Below, in pieces: positions 54,049 through 63,340 of a DNA stretch of 64,000 nucleotides (its first letter is position 1; each line of letters starts with the position of its first letter). Where the stretch lies: NCBI GenBank assembly GCA_033816765.1, contig CM066292.1, positions 1,178,001 to 1,242,000 of the forward strand, given 5' to 3'. Below the pieces are notes generated by a model that searched no databases, was not told the DNA's origin, and saw only the letters and a list, made by a program, of their open reading frames with translations. A program made the translations under genes and the position numbers. The stretch is from Nothopassalora personata (Eukaryota; Ascomycota; Dothideomycetes; Mycosphaerellales; Mycosphaerellaceae).

Positions 54049-54534
54049 ACTCCTACTGTTAAAAGATTAAGTTACGAAATAACTATATAATATAATACTT
54101 ATTATAGTTAATAGATTAAGGAAATACGTACACTTTATTCCTATATTAGAGATATATAATATAGAGTAGCTCGGATACCTCGTACTAGATAGGCTTATCT
54201 AATATTATAATTTCCGAGAGACATTTATTACGAATAGAGATAAGCTCTTTACAATATAAACTATTAACGGTATATTATCTAGAACGAGACGGATAAACCG
54301 AACGGATAAATTAAACGCTTAAATAATACCTACGATACTACGTTAACTACGTATAAGATAACTAGGCTTTACTACTACTAATAGTGTAGATTATACTAAA
54401 CAACTAGAAATTAGAGATAACTTTAACGATACTATTTTATACAAACTTTAGTAAAGACCCTAACCTATTTAGAATACCCGGATTCTATCTATAAGCTAAA
54501 AGAGCGATCGTAACAATAGATACTCTTAAGGAAG
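54049..54534 (+). pseudogene. Gypsy-A copy 3, part 3 (integrase core)
   Basis: Aligns with 22925-23440 of copy 2: the region after the third catalytic residue (readable as T-L-x-x-Y-L) and the conserved N-x-x-K stretch before the C-terminal module. Interrupted by E3 at 54535. Confidence 0.65.
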
Positions 54535-54695
54535 TGTAAGGGCACCTGCTTAGGTAGTACGAAGTTGTTAGACAAGCTATCTAAGAGGTGCGCGAGGCGC
54601 GAGAAGTTAATATACAAGCCGAGGCACGCGGGTCGGCCCGGGCCCGGTCACGTAACTCGCCACGTTCACTCGCTGTGCGGCCATGGGCCGTCACA
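54535..54695 (-). repeat. E3 3' LTR (161 bp)
   Basis: Identical to 61775-61935. The pol stop TAG (54583-54581, minus) lies within it, inside the block AGCTATCTAAGA shared with the E1 LTR. Confidence 0.95.
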
Positions 54696-57600
54696 CCACC
54701 CCCCCCTTCAAAACGGTCACTCCTGTGCACCGTGTCAAGTGAAGTTTGATGTCCATTTCGCTTGTCGCTTAGGTCACAGTCATCGGTTACCTTTGTTGGT
54801 GCCATGCCTGGCGGGTCATCATCTTCATACGAGCCGTTGTCTTCTGCCAGAAGAGCCACAGGCACCTGCGCGATCAATTCGCGTGGCCCTCCTGCGGTTA
54901 CTGGGTTGGACGTAATCATCGCAGCACTGAGGGTGCCCGCGTCATCAGATGGTGCTTCCTCATTCGCAATCCATCCTAGCGGTGGTGTGAAGCCGGCTGG
55001 TCTAGGGGCCGTAGGGTGGTTGTGATGGAAGTCGGCGACAGAGGCGGCTGCTGTTGCAATCATAGTCTCTGCGGGCTCCCAAGTTAGCTCGTTATCACCT
55101 ACCCACTTCACGCAGTACTTGTAGATTGGGACCTTTCCTCCTGCTGGCGCACGCCCTGGCGGCAGCGACCTGTGCGAGTCCACGACTTTCTCCACGTGCC
55201 ATTCCTGGTGAGACCCATCTTCGTCCTCCACCTCGATTGGCGGAGGCGGAGGGACGACTTGTCCTGTGACTGGGTCGTAGCCTGGTCGCAAGTAATTGGC
55301 GTGGAACCCGTCATACAGGTTGCTCAGTGAGTCTGGCAATGCGACTCGATATGTGTCGTGTGGCAGCACTTCCTTGATCGGGTAAGGACCCGCATACTTG
55401 TAGTCCAGTTTCTTAGACGGGCGTGTGGTGTGCCAGTTCTTGGTGCTAATGTGCACCATGTCGCCTAACTTGTATGCTGGTGCTATGGTCCTGCGTCGGT
55501 TGGCATACTCCGCTTGTGTATCTTGCGCCATTTGCATGGCGTCTCTGAGTGCCTGCCTGAGTTCATTCATCCGGGCTCCGAATGCAGTCGCCGATTGTGC
55601 ATCGAGGCGTTGCTTGTGTGGCATGAGTTCCAGCGGCAGCATGACTTCTGCGTCTGAATACCTCGGGTTCTTGCCTAGCGTTGCCATGAATGGGGAGAAT
55701 CCGGTAGATTCTGACACGTGGTCGTTCGCAGTGAACTCTGCTAGAGGCAGCCAATCCGGCCAGTCGTCCTGGGCATAGTTGGTATACGTGCGCAGGTACT
55801 TCTCCATGGCCTTGTTCGTGATCTCGCTTTGCCCATCTGTTTGGGGGTGGTAGCCCGTTGACAGCTTGCGCTTGATGCCTAGTAGCTGGCATAGGCGCTT
55901 CCAGAATGCGGAAAGCCATTGGGGTCCTCTGTCTGTAACGATCGACTTAGGCAGCCCATGGCGGCTGAACACGTACTTGAGGTAGATGAACGCAATGTAC
56001 TCTGCGCTCATGTTGAGCACTGGGATCAGATGCCGCTCCTTACTCAGGCGGTCTGTCACTGTGAGAACGTTTTTGTACTTCTGCCCATCTGCGGTGCAGC
56101 GTGCTTCGGGCAGCTCGACTACGAAGTCCATTGCGATGTCGTCCCATGTGTCGAGTGGCACTGGCAACGGTGCTAGCAATCCGTGTTCGGCATCCTGCAC
56201 TGGGTTCACGTTTGTGCACGTCGTGCATCCTTTGCAGAACTCGCGTATGAAGCGTGTCATGCCTGGCCAGATATAGTGGCGTTTCAATAGGGTGTTGGTC
56301 TTAGTCTTTCCTGGGTGACCTGCGGCTGGGGCGTCGTGAAATGCTTTCACTATGCGGGCATACACCGTGTTGCCTTCATCATCTTCAGCTGGTTCTGGGA
56401 CATACAGGCTGTAGCCACCTTCTCTGTTCTTGACGTAGATCATTCCATCTACTGCCATCGCGTGCTTAGGGTCGATCTTGTGCCTGTGGAGCATCTTCAC
56501 CTTGTCGCCAGCTGCCAGCTGTTGCAGGGCCTCTTGTGGTTCTTGCTGTTCGTATAGGGATCGGATGTCGCGTTGTAGGTCCTCATCCACAACGCCGGTG
56601 GCTTCCGATGCCGCGAGTTGTAGGATTCTGCTGGCTAACAAGTTCGGCATAAACAATTCGGGTCCTAGCAACACGCGATGCTGCTGCGTGTGCCGGGGAT
56701 CATCCTCGTCCTTGCGTATCGCATCTTGTGAGCGGCGGGTAAGGCTATCGGGCTTGCCTCCCTGCACTCCTGGTCTGTAGATGATCTTGAAGTGGAATTG
56801 CGATAGGAATTCTGCCCAGCGTGCTTGGCGCCGGTTGAGTTCCTTCGTGGTCATGAAGTACTCAAGGTTCTTGTGGTCTGAGTAGACGAGCACTGGCTTG
56901 CCACTTGGGTCGGCCAGGAAGTTCTCGCAATCGCTGCCCACGCAGTCCTTGTCATCGATGTCACCTGCTGCCAGCTCAGGACGCCATTCTTCGAACGCTT
57001 TGACAATAGCGAGCAACTCTTTGTCATAGATGTCGTAGTTGCATTCCTGGGGTGACATCTTCTTAGACAGATATGCCACTGGTCTCAAGATGCCATTATG
57101 ACGTTGGGAGAGGACCGCTGCGGTGACGAAGTCCGAAGCGTCAGTCTCAAGCACTGTCTCCAGCCCATGCTGGAAGACTGCGAGGATTTCTCCTTCTGCA
57201 TCGGTGAATGCTTTCTTGAGGCCGTCGAACGCTGCTTGGCACTCTGCCGTCCATTGCCATGGCACGTCTTTCTTGGTGAGGCGGGTAAGCGGCAGTGTTA
57301 TCTTGCTGTAGTTCTTGATGAATCGTCGATAGAAGCCAGCGAATCCGTTGAATGCAAGCACATCCGTGACATTACGAGGTGTTTCCCATTCTTGCACTGC
57401 TCTCACCTTCTCCGGGCACATGGAGATGCCGTCCTTGCCAATAATAAGGCCAAGGTACTTGGTCGATTGGGTGTGGAATTCACACTTCTTGATATCAAGT
57501 TGCAGGCCTGCGTCTCTGCAGCGCCCTAGCACCTTCTTCACATGTCCAATGTGCTCTTCAAGCGTGTCGCTAAAGATGAGGATATCATCTAGATAGGCTG

Positions 57601-59350
57601 ATGCAAAGTCATCTAGGAACTCCCGTAGCGTGTCGTTCACATAAGCTTGGAACGTTCCTGGGGCGTTGCATAGGCCGAATGGCATGACTAGACATTCGAA
57701 CTGCCCATAGCGGGTAGTGAACGCTGTCATCCACTCATGCCCCTTTGCGATGCGGATGCGGTTGAATGCTGCAATCACATCTAGCTTCGTAAACCACTTC
57801 TTTCCTGCGATGCGGTTCAAGGTGTCCTGCATCAGGGGAATAGGGTATCTTGACTTGATGGTAAGTGCATTGAGGGCTCTGTAATCAACGCATACTCTCA
57901 ACCCACCTCCTGGCTTCTTGACGATAAGGCACGGAGATGCAGCATCGGCGCGGCCTTCATTCTTGCGGATCTTGCCTTGGGCGATCTGTTCGTCAGTCCA
58001 GTGCTTGATGATCTCGTCTTCTTGCTTAGACATGCGGTATGGTCGCTTGAAGGGTGGCACGGCATCGGGTTTCAGCTTGATCTCATGGTCAATCCCAGGC
58101 CGGTGTGGCGGAAGCTCTTCTGAAGCCTTCTTCGAGAAGCAATCAGCGAACTCGTGGTATGTTGGCATAAGGTGGTCCTTTGGATCGATCTCTTGGTCGT
58201 TGACTTTCATGAACTTGTCCACGTCTGCTTGTGCGTGCATCTTGCAGGAACGGAGTGTTGGGGCTACACGTTCTGATGCTGGTATGAATGCAGCGGCACG
58301 CGCGTTCAGCCTTGAGATCGTCTTTTCGTCTGACAGCATCTTACAGTTGCCTCCAGCAACTGTCTTCATGTTGTGCGCCGTCATGGCGCAAGCGGCAAGC
58401 GAGTCGCCCGCTCGCTGCTGCTCCACCTTGGGGTCATAGACATACATCAGGTGAACTTGCGCGCCCTTTTGCTTGGCGAGGCGCACGAAGTAGTCTGCAT
58501 TGACTTCTTTGATGTCGATGTTCTTCTTAGGCTCTTCTGCTTGTTGAGCTGCGGCTTCGGCAGCTGCTGCTACTGCTGCTGCCACAGCGGCCTTTGCTTC
58601 CTTTGCTTCGAGTCTCTTAGCAGCCCGGCGAACTTTTCCAGGGCCGCGCGTTGTCATGCGCTTGATGGTGTCTTCGCCGTCAGCCGGCAGTGGCAGACGG
58701 GCGTGCTGCCAAGTGACATCTCCTTCGTCATCTTCTTCCACGGTTGCCGAGCGGTACTTGCTAGGAAGCTCCTCGTGGGTCTGGAACGTAAGGACTGGGT
58801 TCTGGTCTTGATCATTGACTGACTGCACCCACGTCGCTTCCTTTCCGGACAGGCAGTTGTCCTTGCAGTGTTGAGAATCGAGCGTCATAGTGCCGGACTC
58901 ATAATGCAGGCCTGGTTGATGCTTGTCGTGCCATGGTCTCCCCAAGACGATGTCGTATTCGAGGTTGGTGAGCCAGGCATTGATCACTTCGGAGTGCCCG
59001 TTGATCTCCAGGGTGAGCTCCGTACGGTATTCGATCATTTCCTTTGCAGTGGACATGTCGGCGAGGCCCAGTGCCAATGGGCTGTCCAGCTTCGAGAGTG
59101 GCAGGTCATTCTTTCGCGCATATACGATGTCAACGTAGTTTGAATTGGCTCCGTCATCAAGGAATGAGAATGCATATTTTCCATTCGCTGTGCAAGGCAC
59201 CACTAGGTGTGATCCTATTACAGGGTTGTGCTCTATGTGCACCATTCGTAAGGAATGGGATGATATTCTAAGATCACCTTCCCCAATCCCTTCTGACTTC
59301 GGCCTTGACGTTGACGTGTTCGTATCCAGTCCACTGGTTGTTGCGCTCAA
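54581..59350 (-). CDS. pol: E3 Pol polyprotein (protease, RT, RNase H, integrase, chromodomain)
   Basis: 1,589 codons from a TTG at 59350; more likely entered by -1 slippage at 59365. From the TTG: protease D-D-G-A at 65-68; alanine-rich helix at about 250-272; RT at about 455-650 with YLDD at 586-589; RNase H at about 733-870; integrase zinc domain H1005, H1012, C1042 and C1045; catalytic D1075, D1140 and E1176 (35 apart); GPY module near 1321; chromodomain at about 1383-1441. The C-terminal roughly 145 residues are unrecognised, cross the polypurine tract and end in the 3' LTR. The layout matches E1, but the sequence is diverged enough to be a separate family. Likely active. Confidence 0.95.
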   Translation of the reverse strand: MSATTSGLDTNTSTSRPKSEGIGEGDLRISSHSLRMVHIEHNPVIGSHLVVPCTANGKYAFSFLDDGANSNYVDIVYARKNDLPLSKLDSPLALGLADMSTAKEMIEYRTELTLEINGHSEVINAWLTNLEYDIVLGRPWHDKHQPGLHYESGTMTLDSQHCKDNCLSGKEATWVQSVNDQDQNPVLTFQTHEELPSKYRSATVEEDDEGDVTWQHARLPLPADGEDTIKRMTTRGPGKVRRAAKRLEAKEAKAAVAAAVAAAAEAAAQQAEEPKKNIDIKEVNADYFVRLAKQKGAQVHLMYVYDPKVEQQRAGDSLAACAMTAHNMKTVAGGNCKMLSDEKTISRLNARAAAFIPASERVAPTLRSCKMHAQADVDKFMKVNDQEIDPKDHLMPTYHEFADCFSKKASEELPPHRPGIDHEIKLKPDAVPPFKRPYRMSKQEDEIIKHWTDEQIAQGKIRKNEGRADAASPCLIVKKPGGGLRVCVDYRALNALTIKSRYPIPLMQDTLNRIAGKKWFTKLDVIAAFNRIRIAKGHEWMTAFTTRYGQFECLVMPFGLCNAPGTFQAYVNDTLREFLDDFASAYLDDILIFSDTLEEHIGHVKKVLGRCRDAGLQLDIKKCEFHTQSTKYLGLIIGKDGISMCPEKVRAVQEWETPRNVTDVLAFNGFAGFYRRFIKNYSKITLPLTRLTKKDVPWQWTAECQAAFDGLKKAFTDAEGEILAVFQHGLETVLETDASDFVTAAVLSQRHNGILRPVAYLSKKMSPQECNYDIYDKELLAIVKAFEEWRPELAAGDIDDKDCVGSDCENFLADPSGKPVLVYSDHKNLEYFMTTKELNRRQARWAEFLSQFHFKIIYRPGVQGGKPDSLTRRSQDAIRKDEDDPRHTQQHRVLLGPELFMPNLLASRILQLAASEATGVVDEDLQRDIRSLYEQQEPQEALQQLAAGDKVKMLHRHKIDPKHAMAVDGMIYVKNREGGYSLYVPEPAEDDEGNTVYARIVKAFHDAPAAGHPGKTKTNTLLKRHYIWPGMTRFIREFCKGCTTCTNVNPVQDAEHGLLAPLPVPLDTWDDIAMDFVVELPEARCTADGQKYKNVLTVTDRLSKERHLIPVLNMSAEYIAFIYLKYVFSRHGLPKSIVTDRGPQWLSAFWKRLCQLLGIKRKLSTGYHPQTDGQSEITNKAMEKYLRTYTNYAQDDWPDWLPLAEFTANDHVSESTGFSPFMATLGKNPRYSDAEVMLPLELMPHKQRLDAQSATAFGARMNELRQALRDAMQMAQDTQAEYANRRRTIAPAYKLGDMVHISTKNWHTTRPSKKLDYKYAGPYPIKEVLPHDTYRVALPDSLSNLYDGFHANYLRPGYDPVTGQVVPPPPPIEVEDEDGSHQEWHVEKVVDSHRSLPPGRAPAGGKVPIYKYCVKWVGDNELTWEPAETMIATAAASVADFHHNHPTAPRPAGFTPPLGWIANEEAPSDDAGTLSAAMITSNPVTAGGPRELIAQVPVALLAEDNGSYEDDDPPGMAPTKVTDDCDLSDKRNGHQTSLDTVHRSDRFEGGGGVTAHGRTASERGELRDRARADPRASACILTSRASRTS
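54696..54707 (-). other. E3 polypurine tract
   Basis: The minus strand reads GAAGGGGGGGGTGG up to the 3' LTR. Pol reads it as Glu then Gly-Gly-Gly-Gly, as in E1. Confidence 0.85.
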
Positions 59351-59371
59351 CGAGTGGACTAGGCTTTTTCC
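59329..59371 (-). promoter_or_regulatory. E3 gag/pol -1 frameshift signal
   Basis: Slip sequence G GAA AAA (59371-59365) in the gag frame, weaker than the E1 heptamer because the P-site codon re-pairs with a G-U. After the same 5-nt spacer (GCCTA) comes a 31-nt hairpin at 59359-59329: GTCCACT/AGTGGAC, a C-C mismatch, GTTG/CAAC, loop AGCGCAA. Compared with E1 the upper stem changes on both sides and still pairs. Confidence 0.8.
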
Positions 59372-61545
59372 GACTGGGTAGTCGGGCGCGGTGGCATCTG
59401 GTAGTTCCAGAGCTCACACTCCTTGTCGGTCAGCTGGTGACCTGGCTTGCGGCACTTCTTGCACAGTCTCTCCTTCATGCAACGCTCAGTCTCAGCGTCG
59501 TCAAGAAGAGTGAGGTGCTTGAACTCAGCTGGGCGAGAGTCCCATGGCAGGCGGTCCACCTTGCGGCGATTCTTTGAGCCGCCTCCGCCAGATCCGGCTG
59601 GAGTGGTGCCGTTGGGCTTGTCGTCCTTCTTGTCGTCCTTCTTGTCGTCCTTCTTGGCCGTAGACTTCTTCTTCGGGTGAAGAGTCTCGGCGACCTTGAA
59701 ATCCTCCTCAGCCTTAAACAGGGCATCGACTGCTTCGCTGAGGGTCTTAGGGTTTGCTTGCTGATAGCGGATCAGATAGCGGTAGTTGAGCTTGCGCATG
59801 AGGTTGTCCATAGCGTCTTCTCCGGTCATGCGCATCAAGTTGGCATAACGGCGCCACTCGCGGTAGAGTTCGGCGAAGGAGTCCTTGGAGTTGTCCTCTG
59901 GCTGCTTCAACACAGCCATGTTGTCGCGAGCGCGGCCGACGGGGTTGCGATCGCCGTACCACTCGATGAGGGACTTCATCATCTTGTTGACTGATGAATA
60001 CGGGCGCTCGCTTCCGCTCATGATGCCTGCGATGGATGGAACCTTCGGGTTGAGCAGCGCCCAAGCGCCTCCGTCGGTGTAATCCAGTATGAACTTGAGC
60101 ACGGCATCCTTGTCACGGAACGTGGTGGCGGCGAGCTTGGTCTCCAGTGCGCTGAGCCACTTCTCAAGCGATGGTCCCTTCAGGTCGCCTTCCTTGCTGA
60201 GGTCGCCTTGAAACTTATGCTTGGGGCCTTCGACACTTCGGTCCGTCTTCCAAGGACGATCGAGTGACTCGTCGATGTCCAGGATGTTGTTGAAGTTGAT
60301 CTTGGTGACCTTCTTGGTCTTCTTGGACTTGCGGCGGCGAGCGCGGCGGTCATCGTCTGAGGACTCGTCGCTGCTACTGCTGCTGCTGCTGTCACTGCTA
60401 TCCGGATCGTATCTCGGCTTCCTGCTCTTGCGCTGCTTGCCAGCCCTGTCCTTCTTGCTAACCTCTTCACCTGACTCATCGGATGAGTCTCCGCCGCTGG
60501 ACTGCTTGCCAGTCCTGCCTTGGTCCTTCGGCGGTGATGGCTCTCTTCCAGCACGTCGACGAGAGATGGAACGTGAGAGCGAGGAGCGACGATCCTTGCC
60601 TCGTGCTTCGGTGCGCCCACGCTGCTCGGCTGCTTCGAGCTCCTTAGCATGCGCGTTGCGAAGGGCTTGGATGTCGCGCTCGTGATCGGCAACGGCTTCT
60701 TCGTAGTTGTCCACTTCACGCTCCAGCTCTCCAATGCGAGCCTCTCGCTCCTTGACCCAGACCATTGCTTGCTTGGCATGCTCGTACGCTTTCTGGGAGT
60801 CAGTTGGAATGGGCAGGGCCTTAAGTGCATCGAGTTCGATCTTGACGGTGTCCAGGTCCTTGATAACTGTGTCGCGCTCAGCGCTGGCGGTGTCACGATC
60901 GGCGGTGACTTTAGCCAGGTGGTCGCGCAGGTCCTTTTGCTGGGCATCGGAGGCCTTCAGTAACTTGTCCAAGTCCGACACCTGCTTCTTCGCATCCCCG
61001 AGATCCTTTTGAACCTTGTCGAGTTCCTTCTGAACTTTGTCTCCATATTCTTGGCTCTGGTGACAGCTCGTGTACAACATCTCTGCAAGCTTCGAGACGT
61101 TGCGGTATTCCTGTTCGCCGCGGCGGAGGATGAAGTGGATGGCGGGAGGTGCGGAAACGTCGCTGCCGTACAGCTTCTCGAACTTCTCGATATCGAGTTG
61201 AGTGAGGGACTTGAGTGTCGCTCGATAGGTCTTCGCGACTTGTTGTGCTTCCTCGGCTCCCTCTTCTGCTTCGTCCGTCGCTGCATCGTCCATGTAGTCC
61301 ACGGCTACCATAGCCTCCTTGCCTTCTTCCTCGATGATCTCGTCGTCGTGTAGGAAATCGCTGATGTTGAGGTATGGCTGTGGATCAGTGACGGGCTTGC
61401 CTAGTTCAATCATCTTCTGATACTGGCGGTCTTGTTCTTGCTCTTGCGTCGCATCGCGACCTTGAGTCTGTGTGTTGAGCACCGACTCGCGTTGCACCAC
61501 TGGTCGCATTGCCAGCAGCGACTGGCGTCCATTCTGACGCACCAT
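59359..61545 (-). CDS. gag: E3 Gag polyprotein
   Basis: 728 codons from ATG at 61545; the frame is open further up, to a GTG at 61680, but the ATG is the likely start, giving a leader of about 230 nt. Order: acidic N-terminal region; long coiled coil at about 150-310; basic and Ser/Asp-rich linker (about 315-405) with a pure serine run; capsid-like region at about 445-620; lysine/aspartate repeat (K-K-D-D units, about 628-643); zinc knuckle with C695, C698, H703 and C710 (last spacing six instead of four). Same plan as E1 Gag. The stop lies at the frameshift hairpin. Confidence 0.9.
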   Translation of the reverse strand: MVRQNGRQSLLAMRPVVQRESVLNTQTQGRDATQEQEQDRQYQKMIELGKPVTDPQPYLNISDFLHDDEIIEEEGKEAMVAVDYMDDAATDEAEEGAEEAQQVAKTYRATLKSLTQLDIEKFEKLYGSDVSAPPAIHFILRRGEQEYRNVSKLAEMLYTSCHQSQEYGDKVQKELDKVQKDLGDAKKQVSDLDKLLKASDAQQKDLRDHLAKVTADRDTASAERDTVIKDLDTVKIELDALKALPIPTDSQKAYEHAKQAMVWVKEREARIGELEREVDNYEEAVADHERDIQALRNAHAKELEAAEQRGRTEARGKDRRSSLSRSISRRRAGREPSPPKDQGRTGKQSSGGDSSDESGEEVSKKDRAGKQRKSRKPRYDPDSSDSSSSSSSDESSDDDRRARRRKSKKTKKVTKINFNNILDIDESLDRPWKTDRSVEGPKHKFQGDLSKEGDLKGPSLEKWLSALETKLAATTFRDKDAVLKFILDYTDGGAWALLNPKVPSIAGIMSGSERPYSSVNKMMKSLIEWYGDRNPVGRARDNMAVLKQPEDNSKDSFAELYREWRRYANLMRMTGEDAMDNLMRKLNYRYLIRYQQANPKTLSEAVDALFKAEEDFKVAETLHPKKKSTAKKDDKKDDKKDDKPNGTTPAGSGGGGSKNRRKVDRLPWDSRPAEFKHLTLLDDAETERCMKERLCKKCRKPGHQLTDKECELWNYQMPPRPTTQSEKA

Positions 61546-61763
61546 CTCGTTACCTTGGGCGCGATGGGGTGTCGCGCTTGTTGACTTGGGGTGTTGACTT
61601 AACTTGGGCACGTCTTCTCTGCGTGCGTTTGTTGACTTAACTTGAGTGCGTTTGTCGTCGCACTTTTCTTGGAGTCGCACTCGGCCTGTGGACTCAACGC
61701 GCTTGTCGCGTTACTTGATCTGCCCTTCGCAGATCCTTCGCAGCTTGTCTGCGGAAAAGAACG

Positions 61764-61772
61764 GTCTAACAA
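61764..61772 (-). other. E3 putative self-primer binding site
   Basis: Two bases inside the 5' LTR the RNA-sense TTGTTAGAC is complementary over 9 nt to GTCTAACAA in the LTR (61813-61805). The same CT spacer as in E1 separates it from the LTR. Confidence 0.7.
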
Positions 61773-61774
61773 AG

Positions 61775-61935
61775 TGTAAGGGCACCTGCTTAGGTAGTAC
61801 GAAGTTGTTAGACAAGCTATCTAAGAGGTGCGCGAGGCGCGAGAAGTTAATATACAAGCCGAGGCACGCGGGTCGGCCCGGGCCCGGTCACGTAACTCGC
61901 CACGTTCACTCGCTGTGCGGCCATGGGCCGTCACA
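61775..61935 (-). repeat. E3 5' LTR (161 bp)
   Basis: Identical to the 3' copy. The self-primer complement (61805-61813) is one base from the shared block AGCTATCTAAGA (61815-61826). Confidence 0.95.
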
Positions 61936-62063
61936 GAAGTATATAAAGTAACCGGGAGGTAATCGAAGATAGATAATAAAAACTGTCTTAGTAATAATAA
62001 GGCGTAAGAAATATAGCACCTCTACTAAAGGAGGGAGATAAGGTCTATCTCCTTATAGAAAAC
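61936..62063 (+). pseudogene. Gypsy-A copy 3, part 4 (integrase C-terminal region)
   Basis: Aligns with 23444-23560 of copy 2, including the stretch readable as K-V-Y-L-L. It is cut at 62069 by repeat R3 after the duplication TTAAG (62064-62068). Confidence 0.6.
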
Positions 62064-62068
62064 TTAAG

Positions 62069-63027
62069 ATTAATTAATTATTCTATTAACGTACTTTATA
62101 AGTCTAAGACTATGTAATACGGCTTAATACTAACAACTACATTTAAATATAAAGAGAAAAGCCCTACGTACTCGGACGTAAAAACTCTTTAAAAGTAGGA
62201 ATTTGCACGAGAAAGGTTAAATATATTACTATAGTAGTACGCTATGTCCCGGTAATCTTGTTTCGTTTTGCGTTATCTCGTTACCTAGGATAGAATAACG
62301 AACTTACGCCCGTGTTTCTTATTCTTTACCGCGCCGGATAATCCCGTCTTACGTACTCTAAGTTAAAATCAAAAGAGAGAGAGAGAGAGGTAGTACCTTA
62401 AATAGCCCGTACCTCTATTCTTTAACTATCTCGTAACGGGACCTAAGGTTTTAGTTCCTCGTAGGCCCGTAGTACCTAGATCTATAATTACCGTACTTTA
62501 TAGCTTCTCTTAGTTCTAGCTATACTAAGTAGTAGTTTACGCGGTTAACTACCTCTCTTAGTTCCTATAAGCCTAGGTACTTCGATAGTCGTCGTTATCT
62601 AATAAGAGAGTCTACCTTATTCTCCCTCCTTTCGTACGGTATTAAGTATCTTCGTTAATAGGTATCCGGGCGTGTTCTTGCTTTTCCTCTCTTCTATTCT
62701 CTTCTTTATATTGTAGTAAAGGTATTTATTACGTTGTAGGCTTTAAAATAGGCGTTACTTATCGAGTGTATCTTCTACTAACCTAGTTACTTTAGGTCGG
62801 GTCTAAGAGAGCGTTCGAGGGTATTTTAAGCGGGAGTTTTCGAGAGGGAGTTTCCGGGAGGGAGTTTTCGGGAGGGAGTTTTTAGGAGGGAGTTTTCGGA
62901 AGGGAGTTTTTAAGAGGGAGTTTTCGAGAGGTTTTTAAGAGGGAGAGTCTTAGTTTCTCTTTGTCGTAACAAAGGTACTTACGTCGTCCGCCGCGTAAAG
63001 GCGCTCTCCGTAGGACGACTAGAAACC
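62069..63027. repeat. Unclassified repeat R3
   Basis: 959 bp inserted into gypsy-A copy 3 with a 5-bp duplication TTAAG (62064-62068 and 63028-63032). Copy 2 near 23565-23595 shows the uninterrupted site. Starts ATTAATTAATTATTCT and ends GACTAGAAACC, with no obvious terminal repeats and no coding sequence. It is related to R1 and R2 and is RIPped. It is probably a non-autonomous mobile element of unknown class. Confidence 0.6.
62832..62929. repeat. 14-bp minisatellite in R3
   Basis: Seven tandem units of GGGAGTTTTCGAGA with variants such as GGGAGTTTTTAGGA. R2 has only about one unit at the matching place (near 27270). Confidence 0.85.
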
Positions 63028-63032
63028 TTAAG

Positions 63033-63340
63033 AATAAGGAGAAAGACTAAGAAACTAGATTACGTTACAGTTAGACTATTTTTATTAATAAAGTTATAGG
63101 ACTAGTTAACTACTAACTACAACTACTAACCAATATAAAAATCGATCTAGTATTCTACATTTCTAAGTTAGAACTAGTAGACGCTAAAACACCTTACTAA
63201 GGGAGCTTCTGTTTTAAGCCGGAAGTAGAGAATAAATTTAAAGTCGAAAAGATTATAGATAAGAAAGGTTAGTAATACCTTATTAAGTAGAAGAGATATA
63301 ACATATTAGAAAATACCTAGGAGTTAGAAAAGAACCTATA
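63033..63340 (+). pseudogene. Gypsy-A copy 3, part 5 (GPY/F module and chromodomain)
   Basis: Continues the integrase C-terminus (K-K-L-D-Y-V then a stretch equivalent to G-P-F) and reaches a chromodomain remnant at about 63241-63330, readable as V-E-K-I-I-D then Y-L-I-K, with Trp as TAG. It matches 23590-23870 of copy 2. Confidence 0.65.

Larger units (their letters stand above)
54535..61935 (-). mobile_element. E3: intact-looking Ty3/gypsy chromovirus
   Basis: 7,401 bp with identical 161-bp LTRs (54535-54695 and 61775-61935; TGTAAG...TCACA). Flanks share GAAG (54531-54534 and 61936-61939), a 4-bp duplication where the family's solo LTR has 5 bp. Order on the minus strand: 5' LTR, putative self-primer site, gag, -1 frameshift hairpin, pol with chromodomain, polypurine tract, 3' LTR. 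Both frames are open and RIP is absent. Identical LTRs make it the youngest element in the window. It inserted in the integrase relic of gypsy-A copy 3; copy 2 at 23430-23460 shows the site empty. Confidence 0.95.
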
